Positions 1 through 5,437 of a stretch of 5,437 bases of DNA are shown here, one piece after another. Source of the stretch: Candidatus Delongbacteria bacterium (lineage in GTDB: Bacteria; Delongbacteria; UBA4055); NCBI GenBank assembly GCA_016938535.1, contig JAFGUL010000262.1, forward strand, positions 1 through 5,437. Reading direction: 5' to 3'. The position numbers and the translations under genes were made by a program. Numbering within the stretch: position 1 is the stretch's first letter; the number at the start of each line of letters is the position of its first letter. The notes below the pieces were generated by a model, which was given only the letters and a program-made list of their open reading frames with translations, did not search any database and was not told where the DNA came from.

Positions 1-1
1 A

Positions 2-52
2 TTCTCACCGTATAGTCAAAAAAATATTGTTTTTTATTACATCGTGTCTTAA
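2..52 (+). CDS. possible C-terminal tail of an upstream plus-strand gene (partial)
   Basis: The second plus-strand frame is open from the window edge to a TAA at 50-52. It would encode 16 residues ending in NIVFYYIVS. The stop lies 12 bases before the AAGGAG of the methyltransferase gene at 78, which is the spacing expected if an upstream gene on the same strand were in an operon with it. No motif can be recognised in so short a piece, and a 16-codon open stretch is expected by chance. The frame that leads into the methyltransferase is also open to the window edge, so this call is only a possibility. Confidence 0.2.
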   Translation, partial: FSPYSQKNIVFYYIVS

Positions 53-63
53 CTTTAAGCTAA

Positions 64-69
64 AAGGAG
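64..69 (+). promoter_or_regulatory. ribosome binding site of the methyltransferase gene
   Basis: AAGGAG lies eight bases before the ATG at 78. It decides the start. The same frame is open upstream to the window edge and includes a TTG at 27, but that start lacks such a site. It would also add 17 residues that the family does not need ahead of its N-terminal SAM-binding motif. Confidence 0.75.
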
Positions 70-77
70 CAAGTTTA

Positions 78-881
78 ATGAGAAAATTAAAACTTCTAAA
101 TCTCGGATGCGGTTATAAATTTCACGAAGGCTGGATAAATATTGATTTTGTTTCGGAAAGTCCGTTTGTGTTTAAGTATAATTTGCTCAAAGGTATTCCC
201 TATCCTGACAATTACTTTGATGCGGTCTATCATTCACAGGTTCTGGAGCACTTCCAAAAGAAAGAAGCTTCGAAATTCATCAATGAATGTTATCGTGTTT
301 TGAAGCCTGGTGGAGTTATTAGAGTTGTCGTCCCTGATCTTGAGAATATAGCTTCTGAATATCTAAGACTTGTTAAAGAGAATATTGAAAACCTGACTGA
401 TTCGTCAAAAGCCGATTATGAATGGATCATGCTCGAAATGTACGACCAGACAATAAGAAATAAAAGCGGCGGCGAAATGTCGGAATTTCTAAAAAAACCT
501 GACATTATTAATAAAGATTTCATTGAAAAGCGAATAGGTTATTATGACAAGAAGAAACGGGATAGTTTGTTATCGAAAAATACTCCAAGCAGAAGGAGTT
601 TGGTGTCTAAATTATTAAAAAAAACAGGACTGATTCTGAAAAGCATTTTTTCAACAGAAAAAAGCAGAATCGGAGAACTCAGGACAAGCGGAGAGATTCA
701 TTATTGGATGTATGACCGCTATTCTCTTTCAGTTATGCTGAAAGAAACAGGATTTAAAGATGTAAAAGTTAAAGATCCTTTTTCGAGCAGTATTCCAAAC
801 TGGGAAAATTATGAGCTGGATGTAAAAGAAGGAAGAGTTTTTGACCCTTCGGCTCTGTTCATGGAAGCTGTTAAGCCTTAA
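78..881 (+). CDS. SAM-dependent methyltransferase of a polysaccharide cluster (class I fold)
   Basis: A 267-residue protein from the ATG with the strong AAGGAG site. It opens directly with the class I methyltransferase motif I, LNLGCG at residues 7-12, and an acidic residue in NID at 21-23 that would bind the SAM ribose. VLEHF (55-59) and RVLKPGG (73-79), followed by VVVPDL (83-88), are the later motifs of methyltransferase type 11 proteins. Residues 90 to 200 form a lysine-rich, poorly conserved insert. The C-terminal part has GEIHYWMYDRYSL (205-217), a pattern I associate with predicted methyltransferases of LPS and capsule clusters. No signal peptide or membrane segment is visible, so it should be cytoplasmic. 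The substrate is unknown; a sugar hydroxyl or a chain end is likely from context. The gene converges on the flippase gene and overlaps its last 11 bases. Family assignment is firm; the acceptor is inference. Confidence 0.85.
   Translation: MRKLKLLNLGCGYKFHEGWINIDFVSESPFVFKYNLLKGIPYPDNYFDAVYHSQVLEHFQKKEASKFINECYRVLKPGGVIRVVVPDLENIASEYLRLVKENIENLTDSSKADYEWIMLEMYDQTIRNKSGGEMSEFLKKPDIINKDFIEKRIGYYDKKKRDSLLSKNTPSRRSLVSKLLKKTGLILKSIFSTEKSRIGELRTSGEIHYWMYDRYSLSVMLKETGFKDVKVKDPFSSSIPNWENYELDVKEGRVFDPSALFMEAVKP
871..881. other. convergent 3'-end overlap of two genes
   Basis: The plus-strand methyltransferase stops at TAA 879-881. The minus-strand flippase stops at TAA on 873-871. The last codons of each gene therefore lie on the opposite strand of the other. 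There is no intergenic space for a terminator, and I see no strong hairpin with a T-run on either side, so the two transcripts probably run into each other. Confidence 0.9.
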
Positions 882-2148
882 ACTTATTTGATCTTGTGTA
901 GTAAATGTAATAGATGTACATAGAAACCACAAAAACAAGTCCTGAAGACAGTTTAGTAAAAGCCGCACCGTAAGCACCAAAAGCCGGCACGAGAAATACA
1001 AAGCCTGCAAGATTTGAGATTCCCACCAGAAATGCTCCGTTCCGCAGCTTCTTACCAAGACCATGAGCTCCGAGAAATCTGTTGTAATAATTTCCGTAAC
1101 CGTGAAGTATTTGTGCGATCGAAACAATATATGCCAAAGGTACTACATCAATAAATTTATCAGTGTAAAGAAAAATTATTACGGGTTTTATTATAAGAAG
1201 AAAGAGCAGAAGTGTTACTAAAGACGATCCGAGAGTTGCATAAGTTGCTTTTGCCGGAATTTTAGGAGAGTTCGCGAACTCTTTGAACATCGTTGTTCCT
1301 ACAACACTTGGAATCATCATAAGCGGAGCAGTTACAGTGATCGCAAGAGAGAAATAGCCTACACTTACATTACTGTCAGAGAAATAACTGAGCACAACAG
1401 GTGCAAAGCTGGTAGAGGCGACTCCGAAAAGAGTACCGAGATAAACATGGAATCCGTATGTTTTTGTATCTTCATAAATATATTTTATATTTTTCTTAAG
1501 ATTTTTGAAATATGGCTTTAGCCTTACAAGAAGAACCGCCTCAACTAGAATAAATGCTGTAAGCTGAGCGTACAAAGCACTGATAAGATTTAACCATCCG
1601 AATTTCGCCATTATAATTACAGATACAAGGTACATAAGCTGAGGGAGCTGTCTGAATATTGCGAGTTCATATATTTTGTTATCACCCTGAAATACATTTT
1701 CAAAATATTTATTGAAGGGAACGAAAAAAAGTACAGGTGTGAGCATTAATATTACACCGCTTAAATCAGTGGGAAAGAAATGTTTTTGAAAAACAGCAAA
1801 AATAAGCATTATCACTGCAAAAACACAACCCATCATTACGGTAATCAGAACAGAACTTCCGATGAGTTCTTTCCTTAAAGCTTCATTTTTCTTTTCAGCA
1901 AGCATTTTACCGACAGACTGTAGAAATCCGAATCCTATAACGATCGTGAAAAACGAGTAAACGCTGTGGATAAATTTATAATCTCCGTAAACTTCAGGAC
2001 CGAGGAGGCGTGTATTCACTACACTGATAACAACTCCGAACACAATCCCCAAAATCATTGATGAATAAAGTGCTCCGGCCTGTTTAATTTTTCTGCGGTT
2101 TAACAGATTTATTAATTTATTTTTCAATATCTTTTTTGATCCATTCAA
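871..2148 (-). CDS. polysaccharide flippase, Wzx/MOP-superfamily type
   Basis: A 425-residue hydrophobic protein with about 12 predicted membrane segments, roughly at 26-48, 58-80, 96-120, 130-150, 168-184, 188-210, 232-256, 262-288, 305-329, 333-352, 371-390 and 394-417. A short basic N-terminus precedes them. The early RLLGPEVYGDY motif (47-57), just after the first membrane segment, is typical of polysaccharide biosynthesis flippases that move undecaprenyl-linked repeat units across the inner membrane. The length also fits. It is the last gene of the minus-strand operon. The start is uncertain: the open frame begins just after a TAA, and its first usable codon is TTG at 2148, which overlaps the epimerase gene by 32 bases. 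A second TTG at 2127 would shorten the protein by seven residues, and neither has a strong binding site, so translation probably depends on coupling. The first in-frame ATG is residue 31, inside the first membrane segment, and is unlikely. Flippase function is inferred from family and context. Confidence 0.88.
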   Translation of the reverse strand: MNGSKKILKNKLINLLNRRKIKQAGALYSSMILGIVFGVVISVVNTRLLGPEVYGDYKFIHSVYSFFTIVIGFGFLQSVGKMLAEKKNEALRKELIGSSVLITVMMGCVFAVIMLIFAVFQKHFFPTDLSGVILMLTPVLFFVPFNKYFENVFQGDNKIYELAIFRQLPQLMYLVSVIIMAKFGWLNLISALYAQLTAFILVEAVLLVRLKPYFKNLKKNIKYIYEDTKTYGFHVYLGTLFGVASTSFAPVVLSYFSDSNVSVGYFSLAITVTAPLMMIPSVVGTTMFKEFANSPKIPAKATYATLGSSLVTLLLFLLIIKPVIIFLYTDKFIDVVPLAYIVSIAQILHGYGNYYNRFLGAHGLGKKLRNGAFLVGISNLAGFVFLVPAFGAYGAAFTKLSSGLVFVVSMYIYYIYYTRSNKFKA

Positions 2149-3088
2149 ATGTTAAACTCATTCCGTCTTTAAGTTTTTGTGACGGTGACCATCCGAGCCT
2201 TTCCTTGATGAGGTGATTGTCTGAATTTCTTCCTCTTACTCCAAGAGGACCCTCAATGTGCTTTACTTTGAGATTCTTTGCAGAAAATCCAATCACCATA
2301 TCAACAAGCTGATTAATTGTAACCATCTCTTCCGAACCGATGTTGACCGGACCCTGAAAATCAGAATTCATCAGCCTTCTTACACCTTCGAGGCATTCAT
2401 CTATGTATAAAAATGAACGGGTTTGTTTTCCGTCACCCCATATCTCTATTTCGGATCCGTCTTCTGCTTTTATTACTTTTCTGCAGATAGCAGCAGGTGC
2501 TTTTTCTCTTCCCCCGTCATAGACACCTTCAGGTCCGAATATGTTATGAAATCTGGCTATTCTTACATTTAGTCCGTGGTTTCTGGCAAATGCGAAGAAC
2601 ATCCTTTCACTAAACATTTTTTCCCAACCGTATTCGCTGTCCGGCATTGCGGGGTATGCTGAATCCTCAGAACATTTTGGATTGTTCGGGTTCATCTGGT
2701 TGTATTCCGGGTATATACAGGCTGAAGAAGAATAAAATAATTTTTTAATTTTATGTTTGACCGCCCACTCGCCGACATTAAGGTTAATTAAAGCTGAATT
2801 ATGCATGATCTCCGCATCGTTCATTCCCGAAAATACAAAGCCAGCACCGCCCATATCTGCAGCGAGCTGATAAACTTCGTCAAAAGCCTGATCATTATAA
2901 GGCATGAGTACTTTTTCGACAATTTTGTTGTCCCTTAGATCTCCGATTATAAAATCATCTGCCTTCGTTTCGCTGAATTCGGGATATTTTAAGTCAACTC
3001 CCCGAACCCAATACCCTTCGTTTTTAAGTCTTTTGACGAGATGGCTTCCTATAAATCCGCCTGCCCCAAGTACTAATGCTGATCTCAT
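2117..3088 (-). CDS. GDP-mannose 3,5-epimerase homologue (extended SDR)
   Basis: A 323-residue extended short-chain dehydrogenase/reductase with an N-terminal Rossmann motif GAGGFIG (8-14). It resembles plant GDP-mannose 3,5-epimerase along its whole length: QLAADMGG (74-81), SSACIYPE (121-128), YGWEK (153-157), RFHNIFGP (179-186), GGREKAPAA (192-200), WGDGKQTRSF (217-226), VNIGSEEMV (248-256) and GVRGRNSDN (283-291). Tyr153 and Lys157 are the SDR pair. Cys124 and Lys196 match the acid/base pair known in the plant enzyme, where the 4,6-dehydratases carry acidic residues. The expected reaction is NAD-assisted double epimerisation of GDP-D-mannose to GDP-L-galactose, with GDP-L-gulose as a possible product. 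It is soluble and cytoplasmic. The ATG shares its A with the TAA of the acyltransferase gene (TAATG) and has GGAG eight bases upstream. A 4,6-dehydratase or GDP-fucose synthase fits less well. The substrate is inferred from these motifs. Confidence 0.88.
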   Translation of the reverse strand: MRSALVLGAGGFIGSHLVKRLKNEGYWVRGVDLKYPEFSETKADDFIIGDLRDNKIVEKVLMPYNDQAFDEVYQLAADMGGAGFVFSGMNDAEIMHNSALINLNVGEWAVKHKIKKLFYSSSACIYPEYNQMNPNNPKCSEDSAYPAMPDSEYGWEKMFSERMFFAFARNHGLNVRIARFHNIFGPEGVYDGGREKAPAAICRKVIKAEDGSEIEIWGDGKQTRSFLYIDECLEGVRRLMNSDFQGPVNIGSEEMVTINQLVDMVIGFSAKNLKVKHIEGPLGVRGRNSDNHLIKERLGWSPSQKLKDGMSLTFEWIKKDIEK

Positions 3089-3720
3089 TACATTTTCTCC
3101 GTTTTTTCAACTTCTTTTATTTCTTTTATCACTCTGCATGGATTTCCTGCTGCAATTACATTATCAGGAATATCCTTTGTAACTACACTGTTTGCCCCGA
3201 TCACCGAATTCCTGCCGATAGTAACACCTTTCAAGACTACAGAATTTAATCCCAGCCAAACATTATTTTCAATTACAACCGGTTTAGGATCTGCAGAATT
3301 ATTTCTCTTGTCAGGTGCAATTCCATGCCAATCGTAGTCTGTAATTGTTGTATTAGCACCACAGAGCACATTTTTACCTATCTTGATGTTGCCTGCGGCG
3401 GCAATGACAGTTCCGCTGAATCCTGATCCGCTTCCGATCTTTACCTCTGCTCCGCGTCTTAGTGTTGTAATTATGCATTTCCTGTTCACACCGACAAGAT
3501 TTGATGTAAAATCAGATCTGAAAGAGCAGTTTTTACCTATTGAGATTTTGCTGCCAATCATTCTTACGACAACGGGAAGTCCGTAAAATTTTATGCCTTT
3601 TCCGTATTTTATTCCTTTTGACGAAAGTGCAATTTTAGTCACTATTGAGCAGATTATACGATATTTCAATATCCGATAATATCTCAGTTTAGTAAAAATA
3701 TATCCTCTTACATCACTCAT
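3088..3720 (-). CDS. hexapeptide-repeat (left-handed beta-helix) acyltransferase
   Basis: A 210-residue protein. A basic N-terminal stretch (1-35) precedes imperfect hexapeptide repeats from about residue 36 onward, such as ISIGKN (59-64), IKIGKN (112-117) and VVIENNVWLGLNSVVLKGVT (148-167). It ends with the typical VVTKDIPDNVIAAGNPCRVIK (179-199) close. This is the fold of trimeric acetyl-CoA-dependent acyltransferases of the WbbJ/maltose acetyltransferase type. His132 in DYDWH (128-132), within the loop between coils, is the likely catalytic base. In this class an O- or N-acyl group from acyl-CoA is passed to a sugar. It sits between rmlA and the epimerase gene, its ATG directly following the TAG of rmlA, with a GGAG 12 bases upstream. 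Position suggests it acylates dTDP-Fuc4N or a sugar of the finished repeat unit. Serine acetyltransferase is unlikely from context. Fold is secure; acceptor and acyl group are inference. Confidence 0.85.
   Translation of the reverse strand: MSDVRGYIFTKLRYYRILKYRIICSIVTKIALSSKGIKYGKGIKFYGLPVVVRMIGSKISIGKNCSFRSDFTSNLVGVNRKCIITTLRRGAEVKIGSGSGFSGTVIAAAGNIKIGKNVLCGANTTITDYDWHGIAPDKRNNSADPKPVVIENNVWLGLNSVVLKGVTIGRNSVIGANSVVTKDIPDNVIAAGNPCRVIKEIKEVEKTEKM
3097..3100 (-). promoter_or_regulatory. ribosome binding site of the epimerase gene
   Basis: GGAG on the minus strand, eight bases before the ATG at 3088. It lies inside the last codons of the acyltransferase gene. It supports this start and translational coupling at the TAATG junction. 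Confidence 0.7.
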
Positions 3721-4596
3721 CTATTCTCTGTGCTCCAGTGCTTTTTCGAGATACGCTCTATAAAACGAATTCGGCATATTCTTTATTATCTTCTTCATGC
3801 CCTTTTTGTCAATGAAACCGGCTTTAAATGCCGCTTCTTCGACACAGCCTATCTTGAGATCCTGCCTTTGTTCTATCGAAGCTATGAAAGTGCTCGCGTC
3901 CAGTAGCGAATCGGGCGTACCGCTGTCAAGCCAGGCTATGCCTCTTCCGATCTTTTTTACCTGAAGCACATCTTCTTCAAGATAAGTTTTTATCAGATCG
4001 GTGATTTCAAGCTCGCCGCGTTTTGAAGGTTTCAGGTCTTTCGACCTCTGAATGCAGCTGTTGTCAAAAACATAGATTCCGGGAACTGCGTAATTTGACT
4101 TCGGTTTTTTCGGCTTTTCCTCGATTGAGACAGCTTTACCATTGTCGTTAAATTCTACTACACCGTATCTTTCGGGGTCTTTTACGAAGTAACCGAATAC
4201 TGTCGCAGCTTTGTTGTTTTCGATCGCTTCACGCAGAAAGTTGAGATAACCGTAAAAAATATTGTCGCCGAGTATCAGAACTGCGTTATCTGTCCCGATG
4301 AACTTCTCACCTATTATAAATGCCTGCGCGATCCCTTTTGGTTCAGGCTGAACGGCATATTCGATATTCATTCCGAGATGCTTTCCATCCCCGAAGAGTT
4401 TTTTATAGTGAGGAATAGTTTCATCGTTAGAAATAATCAGAATATTTTTAATTCCGGCAAGTATCATTGTGCTAAGCGGATAATATATCATAGGTTTATC
4501 GTAAATCGCTATAAGCTGCTTGCTGTAAAGGCTCGTCATCGGATACATCCTTGTGCCTGCTCCGCCTGCGAGAATAATGCCCTTAGTCTTCTTCAT
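3721..4596 (-). CDS. rfbA: glucose-1-phosphate thymidylyltransferase
   Basis: A 291-residue protein that matches RmlA/RfbA (about 290 residues) from end to end. It carries the nucleotide-binding motif GGAGTRMYPMT (11-21), Lys26 in SKQL, and the YDKPMIYYPLSTMILAG block (32-48). LGDNIFYG (109-116) holds metal ligand Asp111. EEKP (159-162), KSNYAVPGIY (166-175), the GELEITD motif (194-200) and WLDSGT (222-227) with Asp224 follow. It joins dTTP and glucose-1-phosphate to dTDP-glucose and pyrophosphate, the entry step of all dTDP-deoxysugars. It is cytoplasmic and normally a tetramer inhibited by dTDP-rhamnose. The ATG overlaps the end of the aminotransferase gene by 14 bases and has GGAGAGG seven to ten bases upstream. 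The rmlB partner is not in the window, and neither rmlC nor rmlD is seen, so the product here is more likely an amino-sugar than rhamnose. Confidence 0.95.
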   Translation of the reverse strand: MKKTKGIILAGGAGTRMYPMTSLYSKQLIAIYDKPMIYYPLSTMILAGIKNILIISNDETIPHYKKLFGDGKHLGMNIEYAVQPEPKGIAQAFIIGEKFIGTDNAVLILGDNIFYGYLNFLREAIENNKAATVFGYFVKDPERYGVVEFNDNGKAVSIEEKPKKPKSNYAVPGIYVFDNSCIQRSKDLKPSKRGELEITDLIKTYLEEDVLQVKKIGRGIAWLDSGTPDSLLDASTFIASIEQRQDLKIGCVEEAAFKAGFIDKKGMKKIIKNMPNSFYRAYLEKALEHRE

Positions 4597-5437
4597 TCCG
4601 CCTCTCCGAATAAAATTCTCTTATTTTTTCACAAACATAAACTATTTCTGCGTTCTTAAGTTCATAAAACATCGGTATCCTGAGTAAAGTTTGTGAAACT
4701 TTTTCTGTGTTTTCGAGAGTCAAACCATCATATTTTCCCTTCCAGTAAGGTGCTTTGTGGAGCGGTACATAGTGGAATATAGCATAAATCCCGTTTTCTC
4801 CGAGAAATTTTATCAGATCTGCCCTTTCTTCGAACGAATCCGTCATAATGTAGAACATGTGAGCATTATGAGTGCAGTTCTCAGGTATGACCGGAAGTTT
4901 ATCGGCAGGAATGAATCCAGAAAGCAGTTCATAGTATCGATCGAAGCTTCTTAGCCTGTTCTCATTAACTTTAACCGAATTTTCCAGTTGAGGATAAAGA
5001 AATGCAGCCTGAAGCTCCGACATCAGAAAGCTTGATCCGAGCTCGACCCAGGTATATTTGTCAACAATTCCCTTGTTAAACTGTATCCTGTTAGTGCCTT
5101 TATCTCTGATAAATTCCGCCCTTTCGATCATATCGGGATCGTTGACGAGAAGTGCTCCGCCTTCACCGCACTGAATATTCTTGGTCTCGTGAAAACTGAG
5201 GGCAGCAAGGTCGCCAAAGCTCCCGAGCGGTTTGCCTTTGTATGTTGAATCTATCGCCTGAGCGGCGTCTTCGATAAGGATCAGACTGTGTTTTTTGCAG
5301 ATTTCGGTGATCATGTCCATTTCGCAACCGACACCGGCGTAATGAACGACAACGACCGCCTTAGTTCTTGGAGTTATCAGCGATTCGAGTTTAGTCTCAT
5401 CTATATTTTTTGTGTCATGCCTGATGTCGCACCAGAC
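4583..5437 (-). CDS. wecE: dTDP-4-amino-4,6-dideoxygalactose transaminase (5' end outside window)
   Basis: The frame is open to the right window edge. It gives 284 residues of the C-terminal three quarters of a WecE/RffA-type enzyme, which is about 376 residues in E. coli. About 95 N-terminal residues are missing. The fragment starts within the block before VVHYAGVGCEMD (30-41). It has EDAAQ (56-60), whose Asp should bind the pyridine nitrogen of PLP. SFHETKN (81-87) carries the PLP-linked Lys86, and GEGGA (91-95), DKGTNRIQF, VDKYTW, GSSFLMSELQAA and HNAHMFYI follow in family order. Members use glutamate to aminate dTDP-4-keto-6-deoxyglucose at C4, giving dTDP-Fuc4N, as in enterobacterial common antigen synthesis. 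An ATG at 5320 is internal to the conserved fold and is not the start. It heads the visible operon. Specificity among the related sugar aminotransferases is inferred from strong overall likeness to WecE. Confidence 0.93.
   Translation of the reverse strand, partial: VWCDIRHDTKNIDETKLESLITPRTKAVVVVHYAGVGCEMDMITEICKKHSLILIEDAAQAIDSTYKGKPLGSFGDLAALSFHETKNIQCGEGGALLVNDPDMIERAEFIRDKGTNRIQFNKGIVDKYTWVELGSSFLMSELQAAFLYPQLENSVKVNENRLRSFDRYYELLSGFIPADKLPVIPENCTHNAHMFYIMTDSFEERADLIKFLGENGIYAIFHYVPLHKAPYWKGKYDGLTLENTEKVSQTLLRIPMFYELKNAEIVYVCEKIREFYSERRNEED
4601..4607 (-). promoter_or_regulatory. ribosome binding site of rfbA
   Basis: GGAGAGG on the minus strand, ending four bases before the ATG at 4596, with the GGAG core seven bases away. 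It lies within the last codons of the aminotransferase gene. It marks the ATG at 4596 as the start, despite the 14-bp overlap. Confidence 0.65.

Noticed and set aside
27..52. Sigma-70-like promoter before the methyltransferase gene (TTGTTT and TCTTAA)
   Set aside because: The spacing between the two boxes is about 14 bases, and the second box is a poor match. AT-rich DNA gives such pairs by chance.
824..850. Possible minus-strand terminator downstream of the flippase gene (GAAGG, a 13-base loop, CCTTC, then TTTT)
   Set aside because: The stem is only five base pairs with a long loop and a short T-run, and it lies in the methyltransferase coding region. It is too weak to call.
729..1127. Minus-strand open frame of 132 codons across the convergent junction
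   Set aside because: It overlaps both the flippase and the methyltransferase genes in another frame, and its translation shows no recognisable motif. Both overlapped genes have clear family signatures.
2117..3088. Epimerase gene as the missing RmlB (dTDP-glucose 4,6-dehydratase)
   Set aside because: The active-site segment reads SSACIYP rather than the Thr-Asp-Glu of RmlB, and the GGREKAPAA and GVRGRNSDN blocks fit GDP-mannose 3,5-epimerase. The dehydratase must be elsewhere.
2904..3182. Plus-strand open frame antisense to the epimerase and acyltransferase genes
   Set aside because: It is serine- and leucine-rich, lies fully opposite conserved coding sequence and has no family motif. It is a shadow of the minus-strand genes.
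3383..3586. Plus-strand open frame of 67 codons opposite the acyltransferase gene
   Set aside because: It is antisense to the repeat-rich beta-helix coding region, whose regular codons tend to leave the other strand open. No motif is present.
4378..4659. Plus-strand open frame opposite the rfbA start and wecE end
   Set aside because: It lies opposite two strongly conserved genes and has no recognisable domain.
4757..4954. Plus-strand open frame of 65 codons opposite wecE
   Set aside because: It is fully antisense to conserved WecE blocks, including HNAHMFYI, and has no motif.
5318..5320. ATG at 5320 as the start of the aminotransferase gene
   Set aside because: The frame upstream to the window edge is open and encodes the conserved VVHYAGVGCE segment, so the gene continues beyond the window.

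Overview
The window is part of a bacterial surface-polysaccharide (O-antigen or capsule type) gene cluster and is almost entirely coding. Five genes lie on the minus strand and are read from the right edge leftwards. One methyltransferase gene on the plus strand at the left end converges on them. The cargo (nucleotide-sugar enzymes, a hexapeptide acyltransferase and a Wzx-type flippase) points to a bacterium that makes a lipid-linked glycan, most likely Gram-negative. The DNA is AT-leaning, and several starts have GGAG or AAGGAG ribosome binding sites. Those sites argue mildly against typical Bacteroidia or Flavobacteriia, which mostly lack them. No rRNA, tRNA or housekeeping marker is present, so I do not assign a taxon.

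Layout of the minus strand, in transcription order. A wecE-like sugar aminotransferase is cut by the window edge (5437-4583). It is followed by rmlA/rfbA (4596-3721), a left-handed beta-helix acyltransferase (3720-3088), a GDP-mannose 3,5-epimerase homologue (3088-2117) and a polytopic flippase (2148-871). Junctions are a 14-bp overlap, direct abutment (TAG then ATG), a one-base TAATG overlap and a 32-bp overlap. This packing is that of a single translationally coupled operon whose promoter lies beyond the right edge. On the plus strand, a SAM-dependent methyltransferase (78-881) converges on the flippase gene and overlaps its 3' end by 11 bp. The first 50 or so bases may hold the tail of another plus-strand gene.

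How the genes work together (inference from families). RmlA makes dTDP-glucose. After 4,6-dehydration by an RmlB that is not in this window, the WecE-like enzyme would give dTDP-4-amino-4,6-dideoxygalactose (dTDP-Fuc4N). The acyltransferase may acetylate that amine or another hydroxyl or amine of the glycan. The epimerase would convert GDP-D-mannose to GDP-L-galactose and/or GDP-L-gulose, an unusual bacterial sugar donor. The flippase would move the lipid-linked repeat unit across the inner membrane. The methyltransferase could modify a sugar or cap the chain. No glycosyltransferase is seen here; these must lie outside the window.

I found no insertion sequence, CRISPR array, RNA gene or toxin-antitoxin module. 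The most notable point is the plant-type GDP-mannose 3,5-epimerase placed in one operon with a dTDP-Fuc4N pathway. I see no previously undescribed system beyond that gene combination.
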